Positions 25,855-33,582 of a DNA stretch of 33,805 nucleotides are shown in pieces (within the stretch, counting starts at the first letter, position 1; every line of letters begins with the position of its first letter). The stretch covers positions 1-33,805 of the forward strand of contig JAABSB010000018.1 of assembly GCA_011390615.1 (NCBI GenBank), in the 5' to 3' direction. Position numbers and translations under genes: made by a program. The notes under the pieces are model-generated. The model was not told where the DNA came from, did not search any database, and saw only the letters and a program-made list of their open reading frames with translations. Source of the DNA: Desulfotignum sp. Lineage in GTDB: Bacteria; Desulfobacterota; Desulfobacteria; Desulfobacterales; Desulfobacteraceae.

Positions 25855-26511
25855 TTATCCCTCCTGTGATGTCAGATCCTGAAACGAAAATCCGCTGCCC
25901 AGCAGTTCAAACAGGATGTTATCAATGGCGGTGATGTCCTGATCGGCAATCAAAGCCGGCACATTTTTTTCCATCACCTGCCTGAAAAACATTTTATGGC
26001 CTTCCGGATCATGGCCGGTTGCCAGCAGTTTTTTCCTGAGGGCTTTCATGAACACCAGAAATGTGGCGTATTCAGGCCCGTATGTCCGGTCCAGGTCCTG
26101 TCTGATTTTTCTGGCCAGGGCGGGGCTGGCCCCGCAGGTGGAAACAGCACATATCAGATCCCCCCGGCTTGAAACCGCCGGAAGAATAAAATCCCCCTCT
26201 TCGGGTGCATCCGCACTGTTGCACAACACACGGGCTGCCCGGGCAAGATACAGAATCTGCCGGTTCTGTTCTGCATCATTGGTGGCGGCAAATACCAGAA
26301 ACATGCCCGCCAGGTCCCGGGGGTGAAAGGCACGTTTTTTCAACACGATCCCCGGCAGTTTTTCCAGTTCTTCACACATTTTTTTAGAAACCACTGTCAC
26401 CTGGGCACCGGAACAAACAAGGGTTGCCGCTTTTCTGGTTCCCACGCGTCCACCGCCTGCCACCAGGCAGTTTTTGTCTTTGACATTCAGGAAAACTGGA
26501 TAATATTTCAT
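25855..26511 (-). CDS. precorrin-2 dehydrogenase/sirohydrochlorin ferrochelatase (SirC/CysG N-terminal-like)
   Basis: A 218-residue protein with the CysG-B/Met8p-type NAD fold: VAGGGRVGTRKAATL, FAATND, and the NSADAPEEGDFILPA stretch. It oxidises precorrin-2 to sirohydrochlorin and may insert iron, giving siroheme. In Desulfobacterota siroheme serves sulfite reductase and is also a precursor for haem by the alternative Ahb route, so grouping with hemA and a HemX-like gene makes sense. The C-terminal tail is variable. First gene of the minus-strand haem group. Confidence 0.92.
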   Translation of the reverse strand: MKYYPVFLNVKDKNCLVAGGGRVGTRKAATLVCSGAQVTVVSKKMCEELEKLPGIVLKKRAFHPRDLAGMFLVFAATNDAEQNRQILYLARAARVLCNSADAPEEGDFILPAVSSRGDLICAVSTCGASPALARKIRQDLDRTYGPEYATFLVFMKALRKKLLATGHDPEGHKMFFRQVMEKNVPALIADQDITAIDNILFELLGSGFSFQDLTSQEG

Positions 26512-26587
26512 TTGGCTGCCCTGTGTTCACCCTTGTTTGTACAAAACAATTATTATATATTGGCAGCATGTTTTTTTCAATAACATT

Positions 26588-26787
26588 CATGCCCTGGCGG
26601 GCACAACAAAGCATGAAAGTGGTTAGCTGTTAGCTTTTAGCTGTTAGCTTATAGCTAAGTACTGATGGCTGACGGCTTTCATATAACCCCCATGCCCTGG
26701 CGGGCACAACCAAAAATGAAAGTATGAGCAGGCAGATATGAACTTAACACTTAAAACTTAAAATTTAACACTTTCATATAAAATTCA
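26588..26787. repeat. two tandem intergenic repeat cassettes with 20-mer and heptamer arrays
   Basis: The 20-mer CATGCCCTGGCGGGCACAAC occurs identically at 26588-26607 and 26691-26710; it can fold as TGCCC-tggc-GGGCA. Each copy is followed by ATGAAAG, a seven-base tandem array, and a distal CTTTCAT (26676-26682 and 26771-26777), so each array is enclosed by a 7-bp inverted repeat. Array one is 26623-26657 (TTAGCTG, TTAGCTT, TTAGCTG, TTAGCTT, ATAGCTA); array two is 26744-26771 (TTAACAC, TTAAAAC, TTAAAAT, TTAACAC). A related inverted copy is at 451-592. This region is the 291-base gap between sirC and the amidohydrolase; no gene is seen. Confidence 0.75.
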
Positions 26788-26802
26788 TAAGGCAGATATT
26801 GG

Positions 26803-27642
26803 ATGATCATTGATACCCATACCCATTTATTTCCTGAAATCATTACACAGGACCGGTCCCGTTTTTTTCACAACGAACCGGAATTTACCTTGCTTTACAA
26901 ACATCCCAAAGCACAAATGGCCACCTGTGAGCAGCTGGTTGCTGCCATGGACCGGCATGGGGTTGATATTGCCTGTGCCAGCGGATTTCCCTGGCGCAAC
27001 CCGGAACATGCCCGGGCAAACAACGACTATATCATTGCATGTGTGAACAGATTTCCAGACCGGATAAAAGGGTTGGCCTGTTTTGACCTGGAATGGAGCG
27101 GGGCGGCTAGAGAAGCGGCCCGGTGTATTGATGCCGGCCTGTCCGGGGTGGGAGAACTTGCCTTTTACCTGTCCGGCATAGACAAAAGGGCCCTGGATCT
27201 CATGGCGGAGGTGATGGCTGTCCTGCGGGAAAAAGGCAACCTGCCGTGCATGATCCACACCAACGAGCCGGTGGGGCACGCCTATCCCGGCAAAACCCCG
27301 GTAACCCTGGAACAGATTCAACATCTGGCCCAAACATTTCCAGACAACCGGATCATACTGGCCCATTGGGGTGGCGGTATTTTCTTTTACCATGTCATGA
27401 AAAAACAGCTCAAACATACGTTGAAAAACATCTGGTATGACACGGCAGCATCACCATTTTTATATGACCCTGCCATTTATGACATGGCAGCGCAGGCCGG
27501 TGTTCTGGAAAAGGTTTTATTGGGGACAGATTTTCCTTTGCTGCTGCCGGACCGCTATTTTCAGGATCTTGCTGCATCCGGACTGAATAAAGCCCAGCAG
27601 CAGATGGTTTTAGGCGGCAATGCCGCAATTTTCTATGCCTGA
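26803..27642 (+). CDS. amidohydrolase 2-type TIM-barrel metalloenzyme
   Basis: A 279-residue hydrolase or decarboxylase of the amidohydrolase superfamily. Metal motif HTH at residues 6-8, IHTNE and LAHWGGG for later ligands, and GTDFP with the catalytic Asp are all visible. Members include 2-amino-3-carboxymuconate semialdehyde decarboxylase and related enzymes; substrate unknown here. The start at 26803 has only a weak AAGG upstream, which follows the heptamer repeat region. It converges on phoR with 16 bases between them. Confidence 0.85.
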   Translation: MIIDTHTHLFPEIITQDRSRFFHNEPEFTLLYKHPKAQMATCEQLVAAMDRHGVDIACASGFPWRNPEHARANNDYIIACVNRFPDRIKGLACFDLEWSGAAREAARCIDAGLSGVGELAFYLSGIDKRALDLMAEVMAVLREKGNLPCMIHTNEPVGHAYPGKTPVTLEQIQHLAQTFPDNRIILAHWGGGIFFYHVMKKQLKHTLKNIWYDTAASPFLYDPAIYDMAAQAGVLEKVLLGTDFPLLLPDRYFQDLAASGLNKAQQQMVLGGNAAIFYA

Positions 27643-27644
27643 GC

Positions 27645-27668
27645 CCCCTGTTTCTGGATCAGCAGGGG
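27645..27668. terminator. hairpin at the junction of amidohydrolase and phoR
   Basis: CCCCTG at 27645-27650 pairs with CAGGGG at 27663-27668, with CTG/CAG inside. There is no T run on either strand, so termination is uncertain. Confidence 0.3.
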
Positions 27669-29428
27669 ATGCAGATATGAAAAGTGGTGCCTTTTCCCTT
27701 GACAGAGTCCACCGTGATACGGCCGTTGTGGTACTGGACAATGTGCTTGACAATGGCAAGCCCTAATCCGGTCCCCCCTTCCTGGCGGCTTCTGCCCTTG
27801 TCCACCCGGTAAAACCGGTTGAAAATTTTCGGCAGATGTTCCTTGCTGATACCGTTTCCAAAATCTGTGACAGCAATCTCCACCCACTGGGCTGTTCCCC
27901 GGGCGGTGATATCCACCTGTGTTTTGTCCGGACTGTATTTCACGGCATTTTCCACAAGATTTGCAATGGCCTGTTCCATGAGAATCGGGTCCACCATGGC
28001 GGTCAGATCCTCTGGACAGTCCACATGGATCTGCATCTGTTTTTTATCTGCCATGGCCCGGCAGGAGCCCACCGCATCCGCTATCAGTGTGGACAAATGG
28101 TTTTCTTCAAACTCTATTCCGGTTCCCTCTAAGCGCTCAAGCCTGGACAGTGCCAGCAGATCATTGATCAGTTCAATCATCCGGTTGACATTTTTTTCTA
28201 TGATTTTTAAAAATCCGACCGCATCTTTGCTGGTGTCTGCCACCATTTCCTGAAGGGTTTCAATGAACCCCTTGATGGTGGTCAACGGGGTTTTCAGCTC
28301 ATGGGACACGTTGGCGGCAAAGTCCTTGTGCATTCTCTCCAGCCGGCGTATACGGGTGATATCATGAAAAATGATCAGGGTGCCCATCCGCTGTTCCCTG
28401 GCATCCCACAGGGCACTGGAATGGATATTGAGGATATGGTCCCCGTCTTGCTGGATAAAAATGTCATCCTCCACCGGTTCATGGGTGGAAAGGGCTTTCT
28501 GGATAAAATTCTGAAGAGCAAAGTTCCGCGCCACCTCCAGGATGTTACGGTTTTTCAACTGATCAGGGGAAAAGTTGAAAATCCTGGCAGCAGCATTGTT
28601 AATGGTGATAATCTGTTCGTCATTGCCAATGGCGATCACCCCTTCCTGCATGCTGCAGTGCACCGCTTCCAGCTCTTTTCGCCGGTTCAGGGAATCCTGG
28701 ATACGGTCATCCAGATTTTGCGCCATCTGGTTCATGGCCCTGGCCAGATCCGAGAGTTCTTCTGTATCAGGCAATGCCAGGCGGTTGGACAGATTTCCCC
28801 GGGCAAATGCCTGGGCCCCCTGCTTGATATGTTCCAGCGGTCTGATGATTCTGCGCGATACATACAGGGAGGCTGCAGCTGCCGCAACAACCGTGAAAAC
28901 AAGAAACAAAAAAATTTTATTGCGCATCTCATCAATATTTTTGTCAATGGCAGAAATGGAAAACGCGGTTCTGACCACAGCCCTGACCTTCCCTTCCGAC
29001 GTGGTCACAGGCAGGGCAATATACATCATGGTGTCATCCAAGGTAGTGCTGTGCCGGATTGACGTGCCTTTTTCACCCTGGAGGGCTGCCTGGATTTCAG
29101 GCCTGTTTTTATGATTTTCCATGGGTTTGATCCGGGCGAATGAATCTCCCACCACCTTTCCTGAAGGCATAATAATGGTCACCCGTGTCTGTATGGATTC
29201 ACCCAGATCCTTGCACAGGGCATCCAGATCACGGTCCTGCCCTTCGGCCATGGCACTGGCCAGTTTCAGCTGAATGAGCCGGGCCCGGATGGTCAGTTCT
29301 TTTTCCGAGTTTTCCAGAAAGAACTGTCTTGAATGGTTTATGAAATACCAGGCTTCCAGGGAGAGAGAGACGATAATGATGATTAAAAAAAATGGGAAGA
29401 TCCGCCAGATCAGTTTTCGTTTTTTCAT
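27659..29428 (-). CDS. phoR: phosphate-regulon sensor histidine kinase PhoR
   Basis: A 589-residue membrane kinase. One helix at about 8-28, a periplasmic sensor to about 165, a second helix to about 190, then HAMP, a PAS domain (about 258-350), HisKA with phospho-His376 (NVSHELKTPLT), and HATPase with N-box NLVENAVKYSP, DFGNGIS and GTGLGLAI. With phoU and phoB on the same strand this is the phosphate-starvation system. The large periplasmic domain is longer than in E. coli PhoR, as in Gram-positive forms, so the signal may differ. Confidence 0.9.
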   Translation of the reverse strand: MKKRKLIWRIFPFFLIIIIVSLSLEAWYFINHSRQFFLENSEKELTIRARLIQLKLASAMAEGQDRDLDALCKDLGESIQTRVTIIMPSGKVVGDSFARIKPMENHKNRPEIQAALQGEKGTSIRHSTTLDDTMMYIALPVTTSEGKVRAVVRTAFSISAIDKNIDEMRNKIFLFLVFTVVAAAAASLYVSRRIIRPLEHIKQGAQAFARGNLSNRLALPDTEELSDLARAMNQMAQNLDDRIQDSLNRRKELEAVHCSMQEGVIAIGNDEQIITINNAAARIFNFSPDQLKNRNILEVARNFALQNFIQKALSTHEPVEDDIFIQQDGDHILNIHSSALWDAREQRMGTLIIFHDITRIRRLERMHKDFAANVSHELKTPLTTIKGFIETLQEMVADTSKDAVGFLKIIEKNVNRMIELINDLLALSRLERLEGTGIEFEENHLSTLIADAVGSCRAMADKKQMQIHVDCPEDLTAMVDPILMEQAIANLVENAVKYSPDKTQVDITARGTAQWVEIAVTDFGNGISKEHLPKIFNRFYRVDKGRSRQEGGTGLGLAIVKHIVQYHNGRITVDSVKGKGTTFHICIPC

Positions 29429-29484
29429 AAGATTTTTTTTTCTTTGTTAAACTGTTTGCTCTTTTTGTCCTGTTTTTTGTCCCA

Positions 29485-30177
29485 TTACTCTTTGAACCGG
29501 TACCCCACGCCTCTTACGGTTTCAATACGGGATGCATAGGATTTGAGTTTTTTGCGCAGCCCAACGATAATCACATCGATACTTCTTTCTGTCACCGCAT
29601 AGTTTTCACCATGAATGGCATCCATGATCTGGTTTCTTGTAAAAACCCAGCCTTTTTTATCTGACAAAAATGACAACAGTTCAAATTCAGACAAAGTCAG
29701 ATCCACAGCCTCCCCCTGGATGGTGACCACATGTTTGGCGCGGTCAATGGTCATTTCTCCCACCTGGCGGATATTTGCGGGCGGGTCATCCAGTGCATGT
29801 TTTCTGCGGCGCCGCAAAATGGCCCTGATTCTGGCCAGAAGCTCTTTGGGGCTGAAGGGCTTGGAAATATAATCATTTGCGCCAAGCTCCAGGCCGGTGA
29901 CAATATCTGATTCCTCCCCCTTTGCTGTCAGCATGACAATGGGAAGATCTTTTGTCTGTGCTGAATTTTTCAAAAACTTGGTCACCTCCAGGCCGTCAAT
30001 CCCCGGCAGCATAAGATCCAGGACAATAAGATCCGGTAAGGACTTTCTGGCAATCTTGATGGCCTGTTCCCCGGTGAATGCCGTAAGAATATCATATCCC
30101 TCGTTTTTCAGGTTATACTTGATCAGCTCGATAATATCTTCTTCATCATCTACTATCAATATGGTTTCTCTGGCCAT
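29485..30177 (-). CDS. phoB: phosphate-regulon response regulator PhoB
   Basis: A 230-residue OmpR-class regulator. D54 in LDLMLPG is the phosphoacceptor; D10-D11 and K105-like residues complete the acidic pocket. The winged-helix output (FELLSFL, RSIDVIIVGLRKKL, VRGVGYRF) binds DNA. It is 56 bases before phoR and 86 after phoU. No clear Pho box was found in the short gaps. Confidence 0.92.
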   Translation of the reverse strand: MARETILIVDDEEDIIELIKYNLKNEGYDILTAFTGEQAIKIARKSLPDLIVLDLMLPGIDGLEVTKFLKNSAQTKDLPIVMLTAKGEESDIVTGLELGANDYISKPFSPKELLARIRAILRRRRKHALDDPPANIRQVGEMTIDRAKHVVTIQGEAVDLTLSEFELLSFLSDKKGWVFTRNQIMDAIHGENYAVTERSIDVIIVGLRKKLKSYASRIETVRGVGYRFKE

Positions 30178-30263
30178 GGTTATTTCCTGTGTGAAGTGTT
30201 TATGGGTGACACAGATACCGGACAGCCCACATACAGGAACCTGCCCGGTAACCGTGTCCGAAA

Positions 30264-30911
30264 TCAGGTATGGCGGATGATATCCCCTTCAATAAGATAA
30301 ATCACCTCTTCTGCAATATTGGTGGTATGGTCCCCGATCCGTTCAATATGACGGGAAATCAAATACATATTGATAATCTCCGTCACCATGTCCGGATGTC
30401 TCTGGATATCAGCCTTCATGGTCCGGTAGGCTTCATTTCTCATGGTATTGACCTCTTCATCCATTTCCAGAACCGTATAGGCCATTTCCACATCCATGCC
30501 CACCAGGGCATCCAGGCTCAACTTGAGCATTTTGGCGGCCTGGTCCGCCATGGCGGTATAATCATAGCCAAACTTCTTGGGATCATCAGATGATGTGATA
30601 AACCGCCTTGCGATGTTGCCGGCATAATCGCCAATCCGCTCCAGATCGTTGTTGATTTTGATCACTGCCACAATAAGTCGCAGGTCCGTTGCAACAGGCT
30701 GATACAATGCCAGGGTTTTGAGGCATTCTTCTTCCACCTCAATTTCCCGTTCATCCACTTCAAAGTCCGTATCTATGATAAATTGTGCCAACTGCAGATT
30801 TTCCGTGCGCACCGCTTCAATGGATTTTTTAAAACGGTCCTCCACCAGGGCACCTAAGGAAAGAATTTCCTTTTTAATTTTATCCATTGCCCGGTGCAAA
30901 TGGGTTGTCAT
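30264..30911 (-). CDS. phoU: phosphate transport system regulator PhoU
   Basis: A 215-residue protein made of two three-helix bundles, with the paired metal-binding motif ERIGDYAGNIA and ERIGDHTTNIAE. PhoU restrains PhoR signalling and the Pst transporter when phosphate is plentiful. A GAGGAGGG site before ATG 30911 gives a strong start. The Pst transporter genes that usually accompany it are not in the window; upstream is 146 bases and then a different operon. Confidence 0.95.
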   Translation of the reverse strand: MTTHLHRAMDKIKKEILSLGALVEDRFKKSIEAVRTENLQLAQFIIDTDFEVDEREIEVEEECLKTLALYQPVATDLRLIVAVIKINNDLERIGDYAGNIARRFITSSDDPKKFGYDYTAMADQAAKMLKLSLDALVGMDVEMAYTVLEMDEEVNTMRNEAYRTMKADIQRHPDMVTEIINMYLISRHIERIGDHTTNIAEEVIYLIEGDIIRHT

Positions 30912-31005
30912 GGTCCCTCCTCATAGTAAAAAAACTGCATCACTTTATGTATAAACAAAACCTGGTATCTGTTTTCAAGGTATTTCGCAGGTCACATCCA
31001 AACCC

Positions 31006-31017
31006 ATTGTATACAAT
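31006..31017. repeat. 12-bp perfect palindrome ATTGTATACAAT upstream of phoU
   Basis: It is its own reverse complement and sits in the gap between the RsbW-like gene's stop and phoU. A dimeric regulator's site is possible; no matching copy was noticed elsewhere. Confidence 0.4.
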
Positions 31018-31057
31018 TTTTTTGCTAGCATCATATTAGGAACATGTTACGGTAAAA

Positions 31058-31522
31058 TTAAATCCGGGATGTGAAATCCATGTGCAAAAACAAAATATTT
31101 CCTTTTTCATTATAGGCATATCTTGTAAAATAGGTTTTCATAATGGGAATTCCCCGGCCGTGATCCGCTGCCAAAGGAAATTCAGAGCCCTTATGTTTCC
31201 GCCAGTCAAATCCATTGCCCTGGTCTTCAATTTCTATAAAGAGGGAAACCCCATCAACGATCTTCAGCGTGACCCTGACCTCTTTTGTGATGTCGTTTTT
31301 ATTGCCATGGAGCACCGCGTTGGTCAGCCCTTCCCGCATCACAAGATTAACGGCAAACATCTGGTCAGGCCTTTGCACCGCTGCCAGGCGAAACAACAGG
31401 TACTGGGTGACAACCTGGCATGCTGCATCAATATTTTCCAGACAGGAAGGAAACCGGATATCAAGCATATTATCTGTCCGGGTGATCTGCAGTTTTCTGG
31501 TTTCCCGGGCCATGGAGCTCAT
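31058..31522 (-). CDS. RsbW-like ATP-binding serine kinase/anti-sigma factor
   Basis: A 154-residue GHKL ATPase of the RsbW/SpoIIAB group. N-box MREGLTNAVLHGN, G1-type EDQGNGFDW and the HGRGIPIMKTY loop bind ATP. Partner-switching kinases phosphorylate an antagonist with a STAS domain and hold a sigma factor or another target. The start overlaps the phosphatase stop as ATGA at 31519-31522. Neither a STAS antagonist nor a sigma factor is in this window, so the output is unknown. Confidence 0.88.
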   Translation of the reverse strand: MSSMARETRKLQITRTDNMLDIRFPSCLENIDAACQVVTQYLLFRLAAVQRPDQMFAVNLVMREGLTNAVLHGNKNDITKEVRVTLKIVDGVSLFIEIEDQGNGFDWRKHKGSEFPLAADHGRGIPIMKTYFTRYAYNEKGNILFLHMDFTSRI

Positions 31523-32640
31523 ACCTCAATACATAGCACGACAATATCATCTTCCGGGCGGCTGTTTTCAGCAAACAGGTGCCGGATCAATCGGCCTGGG
31601 GCCTCTGTGCAGGAAAACTGCTGCAGGTCCTTGAAAACAGGCAGCAGTTTTCGGGCACCTGCGATCCAGTTGGTTTTTCTGCCCACTGACTCCACTAGCC
31701 CGTCTGAATACACAAAAAACCGGTCTCCTCTGGATACCTTGATGCGGGTGACACCAAAATGTGCGTCAGAAAACATGCCCAGAATATCCCCCTGGGACTT
31801 TACCAGAAAGGGGGCCCCCTGGACCGGCAGGCATGCAGCAGGGGGATGGCCTGCATTGACAAGCGTCATGGTCATGGTGGACCGGTTCAGGTGCAGGTAA
31901 CAGGCAGTGAGATATTTTTCCTGGGGCAGAATTTCTTTGAGCACTGCATTGACCATCTTCATGCTTTCCCTGGGGGAATATAGCGGTGTGCAGTTCTGGA
32001 CCAGCAGGGCTTTGATGGATGCTGTCAGATAACTGGTTCTGATGTCATGACCGGAAAAATCCGCCACAAAATATCCAGTGATAAATTCACTGATGTTCAA
32101 AATATCATAAAAATCCCCGCCTGCCTCTTCCAGCGCTTTATAATAAACCCCGAACCGTTCATTGGGAAAACTTTTTGGCACTGGCAGCATGGCGGTCTGG
32201 GCTTCGGCCACCTGCAGCAGCTTTGCTGCCTGATCCTGAATCAAGGAGTTGGTGGCAATGGAAAGCTTCAGATGAATCCGGACCCTGGCCAGCACCTCCA
32301 GAGGATGAAACGGTTTGGTGATATAGTCCACTGCCCCGAGATCAAATCCCTTGAGTTTGGCATTCACATCACTGATACCGGTGAGAAAAATCACGGGAAT
32401 CGGGTTGGTGACAGCGTCTTCCTTTAATTTTTTGATCACCTCAAACCCGTTTTCCCCTGGCATCTCAATATCCAGCAGGATCAGGTCAGGGTGTTTTTCT
32501 CTGGCAATATTCCGGCCTTCCGACCCGTTACCGGCAATAAAAATCTGATACCCCTCTCTGGACAGGGATTTTTCAATCATTTTAAGGTTCAACAGGTTGT
32601 CATCCACGGCAAGCACGGTATAGGGCTGTATTTTTTTCAT
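31519..32640 (-). CDS. response regulator with PP2C/SpoIIE phosphatase output (RsbU-like)
   Basis: A 373-residue protein: receiver 1-125 with phosphoacceptor D57 (LLDIEMPG), a coiled linker to about 165, then a PP2C-type serine phosphatase with AGGDFYD, SGHD and the late YSDGLVE / PEDDIVVLCI acidic motifs. Phosphorylation of D57 should control dephosphorylation of a STAS antagonist. It lies between an Hpt phosphotransfer protein upstream and an RsbW-like kinase downstream, an apparent three-gene relay. Confidence 0.9.
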   Translation of the reverse strand: MKKIQPYTVLAVDDNLLNLKMIEKSLSREGYQIFIAGNGSEGRNIAREKHPDLILLDIEMPGENGFEVIKKLKEDAVTNPIPVIFLTGISDVNAKLKGFDLGAVDYITKPFHPLEVLARVRIHLKLSIATNSLIQDQAAKLLQVAEAQTAMLPVPKSFPNERFGVYYKALEEAGGDFYDILNISEFITGYFVADFSGHDIRTSYLTASIKALLVQNCTPLYSPRESMKMVNAVLKEILPQEKYLTACYLHLNRSTMTMTLVNAGHPPAACLPVQGAPFLVKSQGDILGMFSDAHFGVTRIKVSRGDRFFVYSDGLVESVGRKTNWIAGARKLLPVFKDLQQFSCTEAPGRLIRHLFAENSRPEDDIVVLCIEV

Positions 32641-32669
32641 TGTCCCTCTGCTTCTATGGTCCGGGGGTA

Positions 32670-32978
32670 TCAGGTGGGGATCAGGGCATCCACCCGGGTT
32701 TCAAGGTCTGCAATATAGGCATCAAAATCCGTAAGACAGCCGCTGTTGGCAGCAGATTCCATTTTTCCGGCCAGGTCTGCCAAATGGGTAAATCCCAGAT
32801 TTCCGGCTGCCCCTTTTATGGAATGTGCTGCTGCCGCAGCCTGGCGGGGATTGCCATAGGACACCCCCTGGCGGATTTTTTTCAGATCAGTCCTGGTGGT
32901 ATCCACAAACAATGCGACCAGCTCCAGAAATTCGGTTTCATCCATTTCCAGCTGGTCAGCCAGGTGTTTATAATCCAT
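32670..32978 (-). CDS. Hpt histidine-phosphotransfer protein
   Basis: A 102-residue four-helix phosphotransfer domain with phospho-His52 in AAHSIKGAAGNLG. AGGAGGT about five bases upstream supports the ATG at 32978; the frame can be opened to 33050, but those residues look unlike an Hpt. It is first of the minus-strand set ending in the RsbW-like kinase and could bring phosphate from an outside hybrid kinase to the receiver of the next gene. Confidence 0.88.
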   Translation of the reverse strand: MDYKHLADQLEMDETEFLELVALFVDTTRTDLKKIRQGVSYGNPRQAAAAAHSIKGAAGNLGFTHLADLAGKMESAANSGCLTDFDAYIADLETRVDALIPT

Positions 32979-33260
32979 TGGAACCTCCTGTTGGTCAGGA
33001 CCATCGCATGGAACCATATCCTGTTCAGCTGCTTGATACCCCGCTACCATCAGGGGGCTATGCCTTTATAGGTGACACTGCATCTACATGCGACTAAACT
33101 GTCCTGTTGGTAATCACAGGTATCTTACATCCTCAATTGGTTTCTGTAAACCAGTAACCGTCACTGTTCAGGTCAAATTCATTCATAAGCAGTTATAATA
33201 TAAATTCAGATAGTTATGACCAATATCGGATGGCCTTACATTGATTTATTTTTTTTTAAA
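32979..33260 (-). other. 5' leader/intergenic region upstream of the Hpt gene
   Basis: About 280 bases without a supported gene. The minus-strand leader (about 33188 to 32979) can form CCCC-tgatggtagc-GGGG near 33040-33060 on that strand. No named riboswitch fold was recognised. The promoter-like sites at 33195-33223 lie in it. Confidence 0.5.
33195..33223 (-). promoter_or_regulatory. possible promoter of the Hpt operon
   Basis: Minus-strand TTGGTC (33223-33218), a 17-base spacer and TATTAT (33200-33195). The -10 is good (5 of 6), the -35 poor (3 of 6). The leader would be about 210 bases. Confidence 0.38.
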
Positions 33261-33261
33261 A

Positions 33262-33322
33262 CCACGAAGATCACGAAAAGCACGAAGGAAAGGCATCTTC
33301 GTGCTTTTCGTGATCTTCGTGG
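33262..33322. repeat. long hairpin of nine-base CACGAAG units, second copy
   Basis: The arms 33262-33287 and 33297-33322 are perfect 26-bp reverse complements around a nine-base loop (GAAAGGCAT). Three units (CACGAAGAT, CACGAAAAG, CACGAAGGA) make the left arm. The loop and inner arm match the copy at 7825-7880, but the stem carries an extra unit and compensating changes. Confidence 0.85.
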
Positions 33323-33472
33323 AAAATAATCTGACGGCCCTGAAGGCCTAAAATAGATGTGTTGACTATTAGAATGAAATCACTGTGGTCACTGTTCTTG
33401 TGCAATTATGCACAAATGGTTGCCTGGGGTAAGAAATCAGGATAAAACAGATGAAACTGATACCTGAAGGGG

Positions 33473-33580
33473 TGACATCAGTTTTAATCTGACACGACCA
33501 AAACAGGAGATCAGACGTTTGATGTCAACTACCCCGGCCTGAAGGCCGGAGCTTGTAAAAGGCTCCATGGTTGACCAGGG
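33473..33580 (+). mobile_element. left-end region of an IS200/IS605-superfamily element (IscB type), boundary not resolved
   Basis: CCGGCC-tgaa-GGCCGG at 33534-33549 is a perfect hairpin, enclosed by GTCAAC (33524-33529) and GTTGAC (33570-33575); TGACATC (33473-33479) and GATGTCA (33521-33527) form a further inverted pair. A competing GGAGC/GCTCC hairpin spans 33548-33566. Hairpins of this kind near the ends are what TnpA-type transposases recognise as single strands. No tnpA is visible. The exact insertion point, and so the guide, is not known. Confidence 0.5.
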
Positions 33581-33582
33581 AA

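Noticed and set aside
26588-26787. CRISPR array
   Set aside because: The repeat is too short and the units between are low-complexity heptamers, not unique spacers.
30178-31057. Pho box upstream of phoB or phoU
   Set aside because: No pair of CTGTCAT-like direct repeats at the right spacing was seen.
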